Shown piece after piece: positions 42,702 to 54,953 of a stretch of DNA of 64,000 bases. The notes below the pieces were generated by a model. The model was not told where the DNA came from and ran no database searches. It saw nothing but the letters and a program-made list of their open reading frames with translations. The stretch spans positions 558,001 through 622,000 of the forward strand of contig JASVEC010000029.1 of the NCBI GenBank assembly GCA_030770535.1. Reading direction: 5' to 3'. A program made the position numbers and the translations under genes. Position 1 is the first letter of the stretch. Every line of letters begins with the position of its first letter. The DNA is from Batkoa obscura (taxonomy: Eukaryota; Entomophthoromycota; Entomophthoromycetes; Entomophthorales; Batkoaceae).

Positions 42702-43303
42702 TTTGATCGTTCCTTAATATTTAAAAAAAAGTGTTTGGAGCCACAGTATTTAGCTTGACGTAATATGGTAGGTTGGAAGTTGGTTTTTAGTTATCCAATG
42801 AAATACTAAAAATGAAATCATAATTGAGTTTTAACAAATGAATTGAAATTTGTAATGGTTAAATCCAATAAAATGAGTGAAATTTTATTAATTTTTGGGA
42901 CTAGCTATTTTACTAGCGCTTTTTATTGCTAGTTGCTTCATATTTATATATTAATATTATTTCATGTATTAAGTATAGATGAAGAATTCAAGTATTTCAC
43001 TTATTAGTTAAAATTAACTTTAATTGATCATATTAAATAATCAATATCTATTATACTTAATTTTATTAATCATATAATTTTAGTAATAGTTTAAGCATTA
43101 AAAATACTAAAAATTAAAACATTCAAAAATAATAAATTAAGATAAAATGTTTTATTTAACTTGTAGAAAAAAGTAGCTACAAGTAATATAAATATATAAA
43201 AAAGCAAGTTTTTTTTACAAGCTCTAATTTCAATCGAGCCCATTTTTACCAATAATTGCATACCGCCAAATAGTCAGAATAAGTTATAAAATATACACAT
43301 AAG
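42702..43303. other. Intergenic, nothing recognised
   Basis: Spacer between the V-ATPase D promoter and the phosphodiesterase 3' end. AT-rich with no repeat family member. Confidence 0.5.
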
Positions 43304-44728
43304 CTAAGACACTGTGGGTGCGGGTGCGTCAAAAGCCATAGCACCATTAAGTGAATCATTACTAGGAATACGGGAAAGAGAATGTTGTAGGATGGAATTT
43401 AATACATTCATTTTGTCTGGCGGACATCCCTCCCTTTTCTGCTTGTATCGAGTTTGACTCCCTGGCCTTGATAATGACCGACGAGGTTTAGAAGTTCGTA
43501 TAAAGTCACCTGAATAACGCCTAAGCTCTTCACAATAAAACTCGGGTATTTCTACAGTACCAGCCGAAAAACTGACACGTCTTGATGAATAAGGTGAGTT
43601 ATCTGATGCAGTATCTTGTCGGCGATGTGGCCTTTGTTTCTTAACTTCAGACCAACGGAATCTATTAGCTTCTAAATTGTCTAAAAATACAACGCAAGGG
43701 GGTAGAAGGCGGGCTAAAATTTCAAAAAAGGGTCGAACAATGAATTCATCAAAGTCTAAAGCAATTTGAGGTTGACTTGAAACATTACGATCCATATTAC
43801 ATGATATTGGTAAGCTATTCCTTTTCTCTAAATCACCTTGATGAAAAAATTCTTGTACAACCATATCGGACCAGGATTTACATAAGGACCAGGGTCGAAC
43901 TGCATTACTTATATCTGCTGCATGTAATAAAAGTTCACAAAGCTTACGCCTAAATTCTTCTATATTTAACTCGTTATTGGACTCTGGCTTACAATTTGTA
44001 TCTATAGTAGAACGAGCAGGGGATGAAGGCCATTCATCAAGGATATGAGACAAATCTTCTAAAAGCGTAAAATGATGTGCCATATCGGTTGACAATATAT
44101 TTTCTACAATCATATCTTCTAAATTGTTAACTGATAATGGACATTTTGAATTCCCCTTTCTTAATAATTGATGTTTAGCTAACAAATTCCCAGTAAGGCA
44201 ACATGAATGGTTTTCTAAAACGGATATGTCTTCAAAGGCCAACGCAAGTTCGGTACGAGCATTAATTTGATAAAGATTGTTAAGCCCAGGCTATAAAAGA
44301 TTAATATATACCTAAAACTATATAATGTATAAGCTTACATGACCAATATCATGACAGAGTCCAGCTATAATTAAAGCTAGAACACTAGGTTGATCTAAAT
44401 AATTTTTGATATTTAAGTTGACCAAGAAATAGTATAACATTGCACAGACATCTACTGCATGTAAGAAAGAGTGATAAGGGTTACAAAAATAACCCTTTTC
44501 AACATCTGCAATAAATGCTAATATTTCTTCTTTCGTTGATCCAATATAATTTATAAGCTCTAGTTTTTCGAATATTGCTAAAACAGTGCCACACAAATCC
44601 CCCGTATTTAAATTCCAAGCATTGAAATTGAGATCCAATTGGATTGCTTCTTCATCTCCAGAGATGATTGTATTAAATGTATCCCAAGCAGCATCAAGTT
44701 GATCCGAAGTTAAATCTATAGTGGACAT
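43304..44728 (-). CDS. PDE2: Class I 3',5'-cyclic-nucleotide phosphodiesterase, 2 exons (458 aa)
   Basis: Exons: 44728-44339 and 44290-43304 (1377 nt). The catalytic HD domain is plain: NPYHSFLHAVDVCAMLYYFL (first metal His), LIIAGLCHDIGH followed after the intron by PGLNN (HDxxHxGxxN signature), LLLHAADISN (metal Asp) and DEFIVRPFFEILARLLPPC. These residues bind the two catalytic metals. The enzyme hydrolyses cAMP to AMP and so ends cAMP signalling. The fungal high-affinity Pde2 type is the closest match. The N-terminal part is short (~75 residues before the catalytic domain), and a Ser/Arg-rich tail (~100 residues, RRQDTASDNSPYSSRRVSFS) may be a phosphorylation target. The cyclase that makes the substrate lies ~10 kb away. 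Confidence 0.9.
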
Positions 44729-47171
44729 GTTTAATTGTTATTTTAAATGAAATAAGTATAAAACTTTAGTTGAAATCAATTTAATGGAAATAGATGTGAT
44801 ATATGCAATAGAACATCTAATAATGTAAGAATGGTAATTGAATGCTTCTATTAATCAAAATGAAGACTAAAAGAATGAAATGAAATAAATTTCAAATGGT
44901 TAAATAGGGATTGACAAAGACGTTTAAAAGGAAATATAATTTCAAAAAAATAAATTCCAAGTTGACAATAATTGGTATTTTATATGAAGTTAAATGTTCA
45001 ATTGATTTTAAAATCAAATCAGTTGATATTACTAAAATTAGAGTGTGCTAAAAGATAAAATTCAATTGATTGGTAGTTAATTAGAATTGGGTGTCAGTTA
45101 CAACCAATAAGACTTTAAAAGAAAGTTAGATTTGAAACCTGAGCAAAAACTGGATCAATTTTTAGCCAACTTTAAGAATAAACACTTCCTTTCCTTATCA
45201 TTGAAATTCATAAATGAATTCAAAATTACTTGTGACTATTAGTTTATGATACGAATTCGGAACAATTAATGTCATCAAAGTAGCTGAAAACTAGGGGTTA
45301 ATTATTTCAAACAATGAAAGCCTTAAAAAGTAGAATGATCTACCAATCAAATGGATTTTAATCGAATTTTAAAGAAATTTGGCTTATAAAGTTAAATGAA
45401 AGTTGATTTTTAAACTTCGGAAATAAAGTTTAGTTACTTGTGCTTTTAACTCCACATTTTATTTTACTTTGAATTAATATACAAATAATACAAATAATAC
45501 AAATGCAATAGAATATTTTATTATGATTTGTAATAAAGAGTAATGATTTTAATTAATAGATTAGATTTATGATATAACTAGCTAATAACATTCCTATTTT
45601 ATAAAAGAAGCCACACCTAATTAATTTGTATAATGGATTCTTTTTGAATTTCAAACTTCAATTTCCATTTTTGACAAATCACGTTGATTTCTCCTAGAAT
45701 TGTTTAAGCGATTGTTTTTATTATAAAGATTAGTCTTTCTTATACTCTATGATAAAATGATATTTCTAATGAACTAGTTTTAAAGTCAAATAAACTCAAT
45801 AAATTTAAATTATCATTATGATTCAGAATAATTAGTAATAAAATAGATTATGAGAAAGAAGTAAGGATTATTAACTTCAAATATAAACTCAAAATTAAAG
45901 CCTCTTTATTACTTTTTAAAATTAAAATGAACAAAACAGCTTTAAAGTCTAAAACTCATTAATTATTGGATAAATTTATTTACCGTAATGCATCATTCCC
46001 ATTGTGCTTAAAAAAACAAAAATTGAGGTAGATTGATAGATTAAATAGAAAACTTCCTTGTGTTTTAGATGTATACCGTTTTATAATTACAACTATTATC
46101 TTTTATGACACGGAATATATATTATTAAGAGCTATTGTGCTTCGACTATATTAAGTAAAAAAAACATTAAGATAGTTAAAGTTAATTTTTATCATTTAAC
46201 AATTTCATTTATAATACTATTAATAAATTGATTGATTCATTAAAATTTATTAAATCCTATAACTTTTAAACTTTCTATCCCTGAAATATTTACTTTGAAT
46301 ATTATTAAAATATGAGTTAGTTAAAAATACATATTTATTAAATTGTTTTTAATTGAAAATATAATTTGAATAAAATCTATATTAATTTATAATAGTTCAA
46401 AAAGTCAATAAATATCAGTAAGTAATATGCTATGAATTAAATTTTATTATAATAAAAGCAGTTATAAAGCATATTATCATACACTTCATTTAAATATAAC
46501 CCTCATTTTAAGCTTTAAGATTCTATATATCAATTTATTCTATACAAATACCAAAAAACATACTATTATAAATTATATTACTTTTAAAAGCAATGACTCC
46601 TTGATCACTCTCGCATATTATAGTTTTGAGTAGTAAATACTCTGATGTTAAAGTTATTGAGTGGGATACTTTTATAATAGCTATAAAATTTTATTATCCG
46701 TGAATACATATCTAAAAGGTAAAAAAATGATATTAAGGTTAGTGATTAAAGTGTTTGAAAATAGAATGAATGGGAAAGAGTATGAGTAAGCAGTTAAGTA
46801 AGATAATATGTTTAGATAAAAATAAAGTGTTGAGTTAGGGGTGGTAGCTGTAACTATATTAACAGGCTTTAAAGCCAATAAAAAGTTCGGATCAAGCTAA
46901 TCTTTTATTATGCTTTATAAAATAATTTGATATACATCTCATAATAATAAAAGGGGTCACAGTTAGATGAAGTATGAAAAAAAAGTGAAAACATAAAGAG
47001 CCTTAATAAAGCGGAGTTAGAATAAGAATTGGGTAGGATAGGAATGTAAAATTAATATTTTAATTCTTTTTTGATTGTATTTAATATATTTTTAATTTAA
47101 AGGATCTATTATTAAATAGAAATTAATCTAAAGATTAATTAATTGGAAAAAGACAATTATTAGTGTGTATA

Positions 47172-47271
47172 TGGGGATGTATTTTTTTGTTCAAGAATTT
47201 TACTAACAATCTTTCTGCTCAAATAGCGCTTAAAAAATGGAAAAAATAATGAAACCAAAAAAACATCTTCA
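47172..47271 (-). mobile_element. MITE family A copy (100 bp)
   Basis: TGGGGATGTATTTTTTTGTT at the left, GAAACCAAAAAAACATCTTC followed by A at the right, with TA on both sides. Well preserved. Confidence 0.9.
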
Positions 47272-47334
47272 TATAGATTTTATAATCAAAAATGGAATAA
47301 TAGGAATTTATAAATGCTTATAAGAATGAAGTTA

Positions 47335-47410
47335 TAATAAAATACAGTTATAATAAAATACAGTTATAATAAAATACAGTTATAATAAAATACAGTTATA
47401 ATAAAATAAA
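47335..47410. repeat. 16-bp tandem repeat, about 5 copies
   Basis: Unit ATAATAAAATACAGTT, repeated almost perfectly, the last copy with AAAG. Begins ~65 bp after the end of the MITE. Confidence 0.9.
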
Positions 47411-47868
47411 GTTATAATATTTGATATCTAATATGCTCTCAAATAATTAATTTAATCGATGGTGAAGCAAAAAAGATACCCCTAAATATTTAAAGTTATC
47501 TTTTATTTATTAATATTTATTTTAAAAGTCTTCTATTATAATTATTATTTTAAAACATAAACTATACTAAAATATAGTTATAACTTAATTAAGTATCATC
47601 AGTACCCAAATGATTAAAAGTGAGTATATGTAATAATATAGATTCACTAAAATAAATTTTAGTTTATAGAGTTATAGTTGAATAAAATAATTAAATTGGC
47701 TATAATATTCATAGAAAATAAACTACTTCACTCAAGTTAAAAACTTGATATTAAATTTATCTAATTACTTATTTATTATAATACATTTTTTAAAATATCA
47801 AACATTTTAAGTAATCCTATTTGGACTTTAATTTTAATTTTAATTCTTAATTTTATTTAAATCTATAA

Positions 47869-48926
47869 TTATTCATTTAATAAATTACATTCTTTTAATC
47901 CACGTATGTATTGTATTAGTTGTTTTGCATGATTTAAACTTTCATTTTCTTGTAACTAAAATAAATAATCATTAATATAAACAAATATTAACTTCAATTA
48001 ATATACTTACCATTGAATATAAATCTCCATGTTTATGATTTCTTTTTTTAATTATTGGTTTGTCTAATTTTATCTTTAAAAATAAAATTATTAATTCAAT
48101 TTCTTGTCTTAATAAAAAAACAAGTAAATAATAACTTACTTTATTTTTATTCTCTTTTTTATTACTCTTGATTTTTATTTCGTTTCTTAAAATACTTTGT
48201 TCTTCTGGTGCTTCGTCTGAACTTATAACTTCATTATCTTGCCTTTGCTTTTTAGTTTCGGATTCTTTAACTAATGATATCCCATCTTCATTATTAGCTT
48301 TTAAATCTAATTCGAGATTTAGTTCATCTACATTATTTCCTACTTTTTCTTTAATGTCTTCAATTTCTGATTCCGTTCCAGAATTATTATAATCTACCAA
48401 TCCAAGACTTGATTTTATTGTTTCAGTTGAAGTCTATTGCTATTATTATTAATATAATGAGATTAATTTTAAAATTTACTTTTCCCTGCCTTAGACTTTG
48501 AGCTTCTAATTTCTAAATATAAAGGAAAACTCGTTAATTAAATGAATATTCTACATCAAACATCTCTATTTACTTTCTCAACATTCTTATCTGATGGCCA
48601 ATTCTTTTTTCTATCTTGGATCCAAGTTTCTAATTCTTCTGCATTGCTTACTTTAATCTTTGGTAAATATTTCCTATTTCAATCATATTAATTCCATACT
48701 CCTATTCATTTCAATTTTTTTTTGACTTACTGTATCACTACTTCCTCCTCAGTCATACCCTGAGTTTTGTCCTTTCTTTTATTCCATCCTCTTTTACCTC
48801 CACCTCGATTACTATTCCCTCTATAACCTCCTCTACTATTACCACCGCCCCTTCTATTATCTGACTACTATCAATTAATTGACATTCGAAATAAATTAAT
48901 TCATATACTATTACTTGATTATCCAT
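47869..48926 (-). CDS. NUFIP1: NUFIP1-domain protein (Rsa1-like snoRNP assembly factor), 7 exons (240 aa)
   Basis: Exons: 48926-48915, 48864-48731, 48673-48574, 48512-48480, 48433-48140, 48073-48011 and 47955-47869 (723 nt). An RGG-type N-terminus (RRGGGNSRGGYRGNSNRGGG) precedes the diagnostic NUFIP1 motif: YLPKIKVSNAEELETWIQDR, then KKNWPSDKNVEKK (basic, W-rich, aligned to the family's WIxERKxNWPTxxNI). A middle acidic/Ser region is followed by a short C-terminal helix (LQENESLNHAKQLIQYIRGL). NUFIP1/Rsa1 links Snu13 with the R2TP chaperone when box C/D snoRNPs are assembled. The C2H2 finger of animal NUFIP1 is absent, as in other fungal members. Two exons are tiny (12 and 33 nt). Confidence 0.7.
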
Positions 48927-49024
48927 TGAAAAACTAGAGTCTAGTTTTTAAATTTTTTTTAAGTTGGTGAAATTTAGTGAAAATTTTTTTAAATAAACTT
49001 TATTGGAAGATAAAGGAATAATGA

Positions 49025-49107
49025 GATCAGGTGGCCGAGTTGGTCTAAGGCGCCGTGTTAAGGCCGCGGTCTCTTCGGAGGCGTGGGTTCGAATCCCATC
49101 CTGATCA
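49025..49107 (+). tRNA. tRNA-Leu (AAG)
   Basis: 83 nt with a long variable arm (class II). Acceptor GATCAGG/CCTGATC pairs perfectly, discriminator A. The anticodon stem CCGTG/CGCGG encloses the loop TTAAGGC, giving anticodon AAG. The variable arm is TCTCTTCGGAGG with a TTCG tetraloop. T arm GTGGG-TTCGAAT-CCCAT. No intron. It lies between the NUFIP1 start and the INO80 3' end. Confidence 0.93.
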
Positions 49108-49411
49108 TCAGTAATATTTTTCAATATTGGCTTTTTCCATTTTTAATGCCAATCAAACTAAGATATTGTTTAATAGACTCTTTAGCAAAAACAATTATAT
49201 AAATTTAATAGTATTCTTTAATTAATGCTGAAAAATATAATGTTCTTTTTGTTTGATAAATACTTAGTGCTTTTTCAGCGTCGCTTTAGCGTATCTTAAA
49301 TTCTATAGCTAAATCTAAAGTATCTATTTTAAAAATAAATTTAAACTGTTTTTTATCAAAATAAAATAAAATCCAATTAATACAACAATGTAATTTATTA
49401 CCAAAATCACT
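49108..49411. other. Spacer, nothing recognised
   Basis: AT-rich, between tRNA-Leu and the INO80 stop codon. No feature seen. Confidence 0.5.
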
Positions 49412-52400
49412 TTAATTTATATCTTCATCATAGTCCTCATCCTCAACTCTAACTTTCTTAGCTTGGGTTGCACTTTCTTCCTTTACTTCTTTAATTTCAT
49501 CTTCATTTACCTCCATTTTTCTTTTACCTAAATTAGCCTCTTCCTCCGACTTCACCTGCTCCCCATTACTATTAACTTGATTTTCCTTTCCATTCTTCTT
49601 ATCATTGATAACCTCAATTAACCCCTTATTGTTATTCAACTCAGAGCTATTTCCTTCACTTTCCACTTCATTGTTATTACCCTCCTCGTCATCTAACAAT
49701 AAAGAAAATATTTCCTTAGGCTTAAGATCCGCTTTATAATCCCCACCCGCAATAACCACACGATGAATAGCATCCTTTTGTTTCGCTCTCATTAAGATAC
49801 GCTCTTCGATGGTATTTTGAGTTACTAATCGATATACAGTTACTTGTTTAGTTTGTCCCAATCGATGGGCACGATCCATAGCTTGTTGATCTACCGTTGG
49901 ATTCCAATCGGAATCATAAAATATAACTGTATCTGCAGCTGTTAAATTGATACCTAAACCACCTGCTCTAGTAGATAATAAAAAGATAAATAAATCGGGT
50001 CGTGATTGCCAATCCGCTACTAAATCTCGACGTTCAGAGATTTTGGAAGAACCATCTAAACGTAAATAGGAATGTTGACGATAGGTTAAAAATTCTTCCA
50101 TTAAATCAATCATTTTAGTCATTTGAAAGTATAATAAAACTCGATGGCCTTCGGCTTTAAGTTTGGTAAGTAATTTATCTAAAGCCATTAGTTTACCTGA
50201 ATTCATTATTAATTTAGCTGGATCTGGAATCCAAATATCCGAATAACCCACCGTATCGTTTTCTGGAAATGAAGAGGGCATTGTAATGGTTTTATTATTA
50301 AATATAGATTTAATAGGCAAACCTAATAATGAATTTCTTGTAGTTGATTTTAAGTTAAATTGCTTTTGCTTTCGATATTGATCTAAATCAGAGCAATTAA
50401 GGTTGGGTGATGGTGCTACTACAATTGGTTTAGCACAACTCGTTAATTTTAAACTTTGAGCATCTAAAAAGTAATTGTCTTTTAAGCTAGAATATTCTTT
50501 AAAGCTATTTAAATCTTTTAATAAGGAACTTGGTGTCATTAATTCAACAGTGTTGTCTTCTGGGTCAAGACAATAACGTAAATATTCATTACACAAAATA
50601 TTTTGATTTTTTATACTTAATTCGTATAAAGTAATCAAATCTAAACTTTGGACTCTTTCCAATTCAGTTGAAGAAAGATTACTTAATGATAAAAAGGAGA
50701 AACCAGTATTCATTTCCATTAATGATTCACTAATATTAGCTGCTTTCCAAATATTAAATGTATTATTAAGCAACTTATTCAAAGTACCATAATTGCTTGA
50801 TAGACTAGGTAAACCAATGATACCCCCGTCTTGATAAAAAAGACGAGGAATAGAAATTGAAATATGACTTACTGGATTATAAGCAATAGAATTAAAATCA
50901 CCCACTGGTGGTGGTACTGGATAATTACAAAAAGAGAATGGGGATTTCACCTCGGCACGTTCAAAGAGTTCTGGATGATTACATACCTTTCTAAATTGAA
51001 TTACTAAATTCATTAAAGATTCAACACTATCATTTTCTAAAGAACTTCTAGATTTTTCTAATAATTCAGCTAAGGATATCTTTTCTCTTAAACTAGCATA
51101 AAGTTGTCGTTGACGTGGGGTTAGCTGACACTTAACTTCCAATTCAATCTTTTCACCCAATTCATTTTGTACATTTTTTTTAACACGACGTAACATAAAA
51201 GGTTTAAGAATTAAATGTAATCTTCGAAGTTGATGTTGATCTAAAGCTCCATTTTTTTCTGCATGTTTTTCAATATCTTTAGAAAACCACTCACTAAATT
51301 CTTCATGTGAATCAAATAAACTGGGCATAATAAAATGTAATAAAGCCCATAATTCTTGCATCGAATTTTGAATTGGGGTACCAGTAAGAAGTAATCTGTT
51401 ACGACAGTGGAAGTTAAGTAACACTTTCCATCGTGCACTAGCTGAACTTTTAATAGCTTGAGCTTCATCTAAGATCATATACTGCCATTTAATTCTTTGA
51501 AAATATTGTGGTTCATTTACAATTAATTGATAACTTGTAATGACTACATGAAATTCAGCATTTCTTGTATAAAGTTTAGAATTCCATTTTTGTCGTAATA
51601 TTTTTCGATCTTTAGCACTTCCCCAATAAGGAACTAATTTGAATGTTGGTGCAAATCTTGTAAGTTCTTGTTCCCAATTATGAAGCGTGGATGCAGGTGC
51701 AACAATCAAAAAGGGCCCCCAAATATTATGTGTTTCGGCAAGATGGGCTAAAAGTGCAATTGATTGAACAGTTTTACCTAACCCCATCTCATCAGCTAAA
51801 ATACCATTGATACCTTGTTCATATAAATTAGCTAACCAATTTAATCCTTTCAATTGGTATGACTTCAACTCACATGTAAGCATCCTTGGTTGAAGAATAT
51901 TGGAATCTTGTTGCATTGTTGAGGGATCTTGAAAGTTCATTTGATCATCATCTGGCATACCATCCATTCCTTCTTCCCCATCAAGACGACGTTCCTCTTG
52001 TTCCTCTTGCTCACCTTCAAGTTGACGTTTTTTAACTTCAGAATCAAACTTCTTAGTACGATCTCTTTGTAACTTCAAAGCATGCTGTGCGCTAAGCTTA
52101 GCCTTTTCTTCAATGTCTTTATCATCGGCATCAAAGTCCATTTCTTTAAAATCAACGGCATCACCCTCTTCATCATCATCATCTTTATCTTTATTTTCAA
52201 GGCGCTTACTAACAAAATGGCCATAAAGCTCGGTTTGCGTGATAAGAAAATTAAGCTTCTTTTCTTGTCTCTTAGCTTCTCTGGCCTCTTCCTCTTGTCT
52301 CTGTTTCTCAAGTAGTTCTCTTTCTGCCCTCTTTCTTGCTTCTCTTTCATCCTTTTCATTACGTCTCCAAAAAGTAAGCATTTCCCTAGTCGCTCTGCGT

Positions 52401-53311
52401 GCCTTGTTAGGAATCTCTCGAGTGTGCTTTAAGCGACGATATGTAGCCTTTTTCACCTCTCTTTGACATAAGACACCTAAATTTCTGTACATATTATATT
52501 TGGATAAGGTTGAGATACTTGCTTGACGGTGTACAAGTGGAATTGTTTCACAAATCTCAGCCCAAATAGTCTTTGCTTTATTATTAAGGGTAGAGGGTAC
52601 AGGTGATGGTATATTCAATCTTGGTACAGAGTTGCTCTCTAAAGTAAGCTTGATATCTACTTCAGGCTGGTATCCAGAAATGGTTTGATCCGACTAAATT
52701 TAAAATGTTAATTGGTGAAAAAAGAAAATAGGGTAATTAGCTACCTTATAGCGATGCATTTCGTTGGAGTGCATTTGATTTTGAGCCACAGAAAGTGTTT
52801 GTGATGCGTAGTTTCCCCTAGATGATGAAGTAACTTCCTGAGCTTTACTACCATTTTTTGAAGCTTTAGTATTTAAGTCATACAAAGGTACCTTATATTC
52901 TGGATTGTTAGAAAAGAATAGATTGTGGCGGGTACGTGCAGCTTTCTAAAATAGATTAGTTTAATTGTCAATCAATAAAAGCTGTATTACTATCTGTTTA
53001 TTTTTGTACTCTTTTTGCAACTTAAGGTGACGTTTACGGGTACTGATCATAAAGGATACGATAGCTTGGTTGACTAATGGGTCGATGGATTCAGGAGCAA
53101 ATGCCAAAGGACTTCTTTCTTGGTCACTGATAGAGGTAGCTGAAGAAGGAGGTGAGCTTCCTTGGTGAGCATTATTCTGACGGTTCCCATTGGATCTGTA
53201 TTGAGTTCGTTCAGTTTGTCTTTGTGGCACTTCACCTTCGTCTGAAGAAGTGAGCATGTCTTCGTTATGCGTATACGAGATAGGTGGTTGACGTTGGCGA
53301 CTGGATGCCAT
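49412..53311 (-). CDS. INO80: INO80 chromatin-remodelling ATPase, 3 exons (1267 aa)
   Basis: Exons: 53311-52991, 52945-52745 and 52693-49412 (3804 nt). The DBINO domain (residues ~205-335; REVKKATYRRLKHTREIPNK, then RRATREMLTFWRRNEKDERE) is diagnostic of Ino80. The Snf2 motor follows: ILADEMGLGKT (Walker A, ~475), ILDEAQAIKS (DEAQ box, motif II), LLTGTPIQNSMQELWALLHF, then after an insertion of ~300 residues the second lobe with LLSTRAGGLGINLTAADTVI, DSDWNPTVDQQAMDRAHRLG and QTKQVTVYRL. The insertion is typical for Ino80 and shorter than Swr1's. The protein slides nucleosomes and exchanges H2A.Z. The C-terminus is acidic. The first ~200 residues are disordered and poorly conserved. A 3.3-kb intron-free exon is large for this genome. 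Confidence 0.93.
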
Positions 53312-54953
53312 AGTTGTAAAAATAAAGGGTAATGGATCGAAGTTGGGGAAATAAGTCAGCTTAACAGGCTTGTTTTTATTGGCTGTTTTTGCTGTTGTGC
53401 TGTTTTTGAATGGTTACATAAATTATCAAGTTGTTTGAGGCTATAAGCGATGGTACTAAGTAAGAGCCAATGATATTGACTGACAAAGTAAGGAGAGTTG
53501 ATTTTTAGCTTAAAGTAGGTGGAGAATGATTTTAGCGATAAATTGAATTTGTTTAGTTCATTATATTTTGAAGTAGAACATATATTGTATTGTTATGTTA
53601 TATATCATTAGTTTTTTATAGTGTTAGTTTATATTATAAAATAGAATATTATTATAAAAAATGGTCAAAAATTAAAGCAGTCATTTTATTATAATATGCT
53701 TAACTAAGACTAATTGAATAAATCAAATTAGGTCAAATTGAATTTAGTGTTTTGTACAAAATTGAGAAAGATATTTAAACAGAACAATTTCCTTCATTAA
53801 GCTATTTAAACTATTTAAACAATATAGTAAAAACTACAGATAGTATTATTCAAATTTTAAAATATATTATAATACCTTTAGTTTAAATTTTAAGCCGCTA
53901 TTTTCATTTTAAAATAAAATATATAGAGCCACACTCATATAAAATCTTATTTAATATAATAATCATTTGGGGATATTTTTTTGAGTTCATTATTTTTTCC
54001 ATTTTTTAAGCGCTATTTGAGCAGAAAGATTGTTAGTAAAATTCTTGAACAAAAAAATATATCAACATTTGTAAATGATTTCCATTTAAGTTTATTTCAT
54101 CTTTCAAATAAATTTTACTTTATCTCTGATATCTTCGTTATCAATAGTTTTAATAGGGTTCTCAAGTGTATGTTTAAAACAACTCTTTTAATAAGTAAAA
54201 AACCTTTGTTTTTCACTTTTACAAGTTTCCTGTATGGTATGTCACCTTATTTTATTACCCTTTATAACTATATTAATTTTCTAAAATAAATTAATAAAAG
54301 TATAAATTTTACGTTTAGTTTTTAAAAGTTAAACATAACGATTAATACAAAGATACAAGGTTTTTGGGTAATATGGCCTATTTCTATTATTGTTGATGAT
54401 GATATGTATAAATCTTTTTAACTAATCAAGACCTAGTTTATTTTATAGACTTTATAAAAACTTTAATATTTTGTACTTTAACCCACAGTTTAATATAGCT
54501 GTATAATATTGTAAATAGCAATGAATATTTATATCCGATTAAAGCTAATAAAAGTTTCTATTTTTTACAAGGGTGCTCTATGATAAAAAATATATAATAA
54601 AGTTAAAATAAAATATTGTTATAGTTTGACTTTTTAGAATGAATTATATTAAGCTATTTTGATATTTTAAGTAAGAGACTATTCTTATTAAATAAAATCA
54701 TTACGATTTCTATCAATATTTCATAGCTAAATTAAATTCTTAGTCATTTTTTGAAATTAATTCATTAAATTATTATCCTAAAAACTAAGCTTAACTTTTA
54801 GGATGATGTCAAAGTTGCAAAAAGTACTCTTCATTTGTAAAACAATTCTCAGCCAAAGAACCTTTAGTTATAAATTTGCAAATGAATGTTTAGAATAATC
54901 AATTATAATACTAAAAAAAGAAAGGATTAAACTAGATTATTACTTCTCTTAAA
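53312..54953. other. Divergent promoter region of INO80 and the cyclase, with one MITE
   Basis: 1.6 kb containing a MITE family A copy (53968-54067). The open frame at 53981-54289 starts inside the MITE and is not accepted. Otherwise AT-rich. Confidence 0.5.
53968..54067 (+). mobile_element. MITE family A copy (100 bp)
   Basis: TGGGGATATTTTTTTGAGTT at the left, core AAGCGCTATTTGAGCAG and GATTGTTAGTAAAATTCTTG, right end ATATATCAACA. TT lies on both sides. Confidence 0.88.

Larger units (their letters stand above)
44729..47868. other. Long gene-poor AT-rich stretch
   Basis: 3.1 kb with no convincing gene. It contains a MITE family A copy (47172-47271) and a 16-bp tandem repeat (47335-47410). 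A 65-codon hydrophobic open frame at 46681-46878 has no family resemblance and is not accepted. Confidence 0.5.

Noticed and set aside
46681-46878. 65-codon hydrophobic open frame on the minus strand
   Set aside because: Hydrophobic sequence is what AT-rich noise yields; no motif and no neighbours to support it.
49412-53311. Swr1 instead of Ino80
   Set aside because: The DBINO domain and the short insertion between the motor lobes favour Ino80; there is no HSA domain.
53981-54289. 102-codon open frame on the plus strand
   Set aside because: It begins inside a MITE copy and runs into AT-rich sequence; same situation as the frames at 1977-2186 and 41041-41280.
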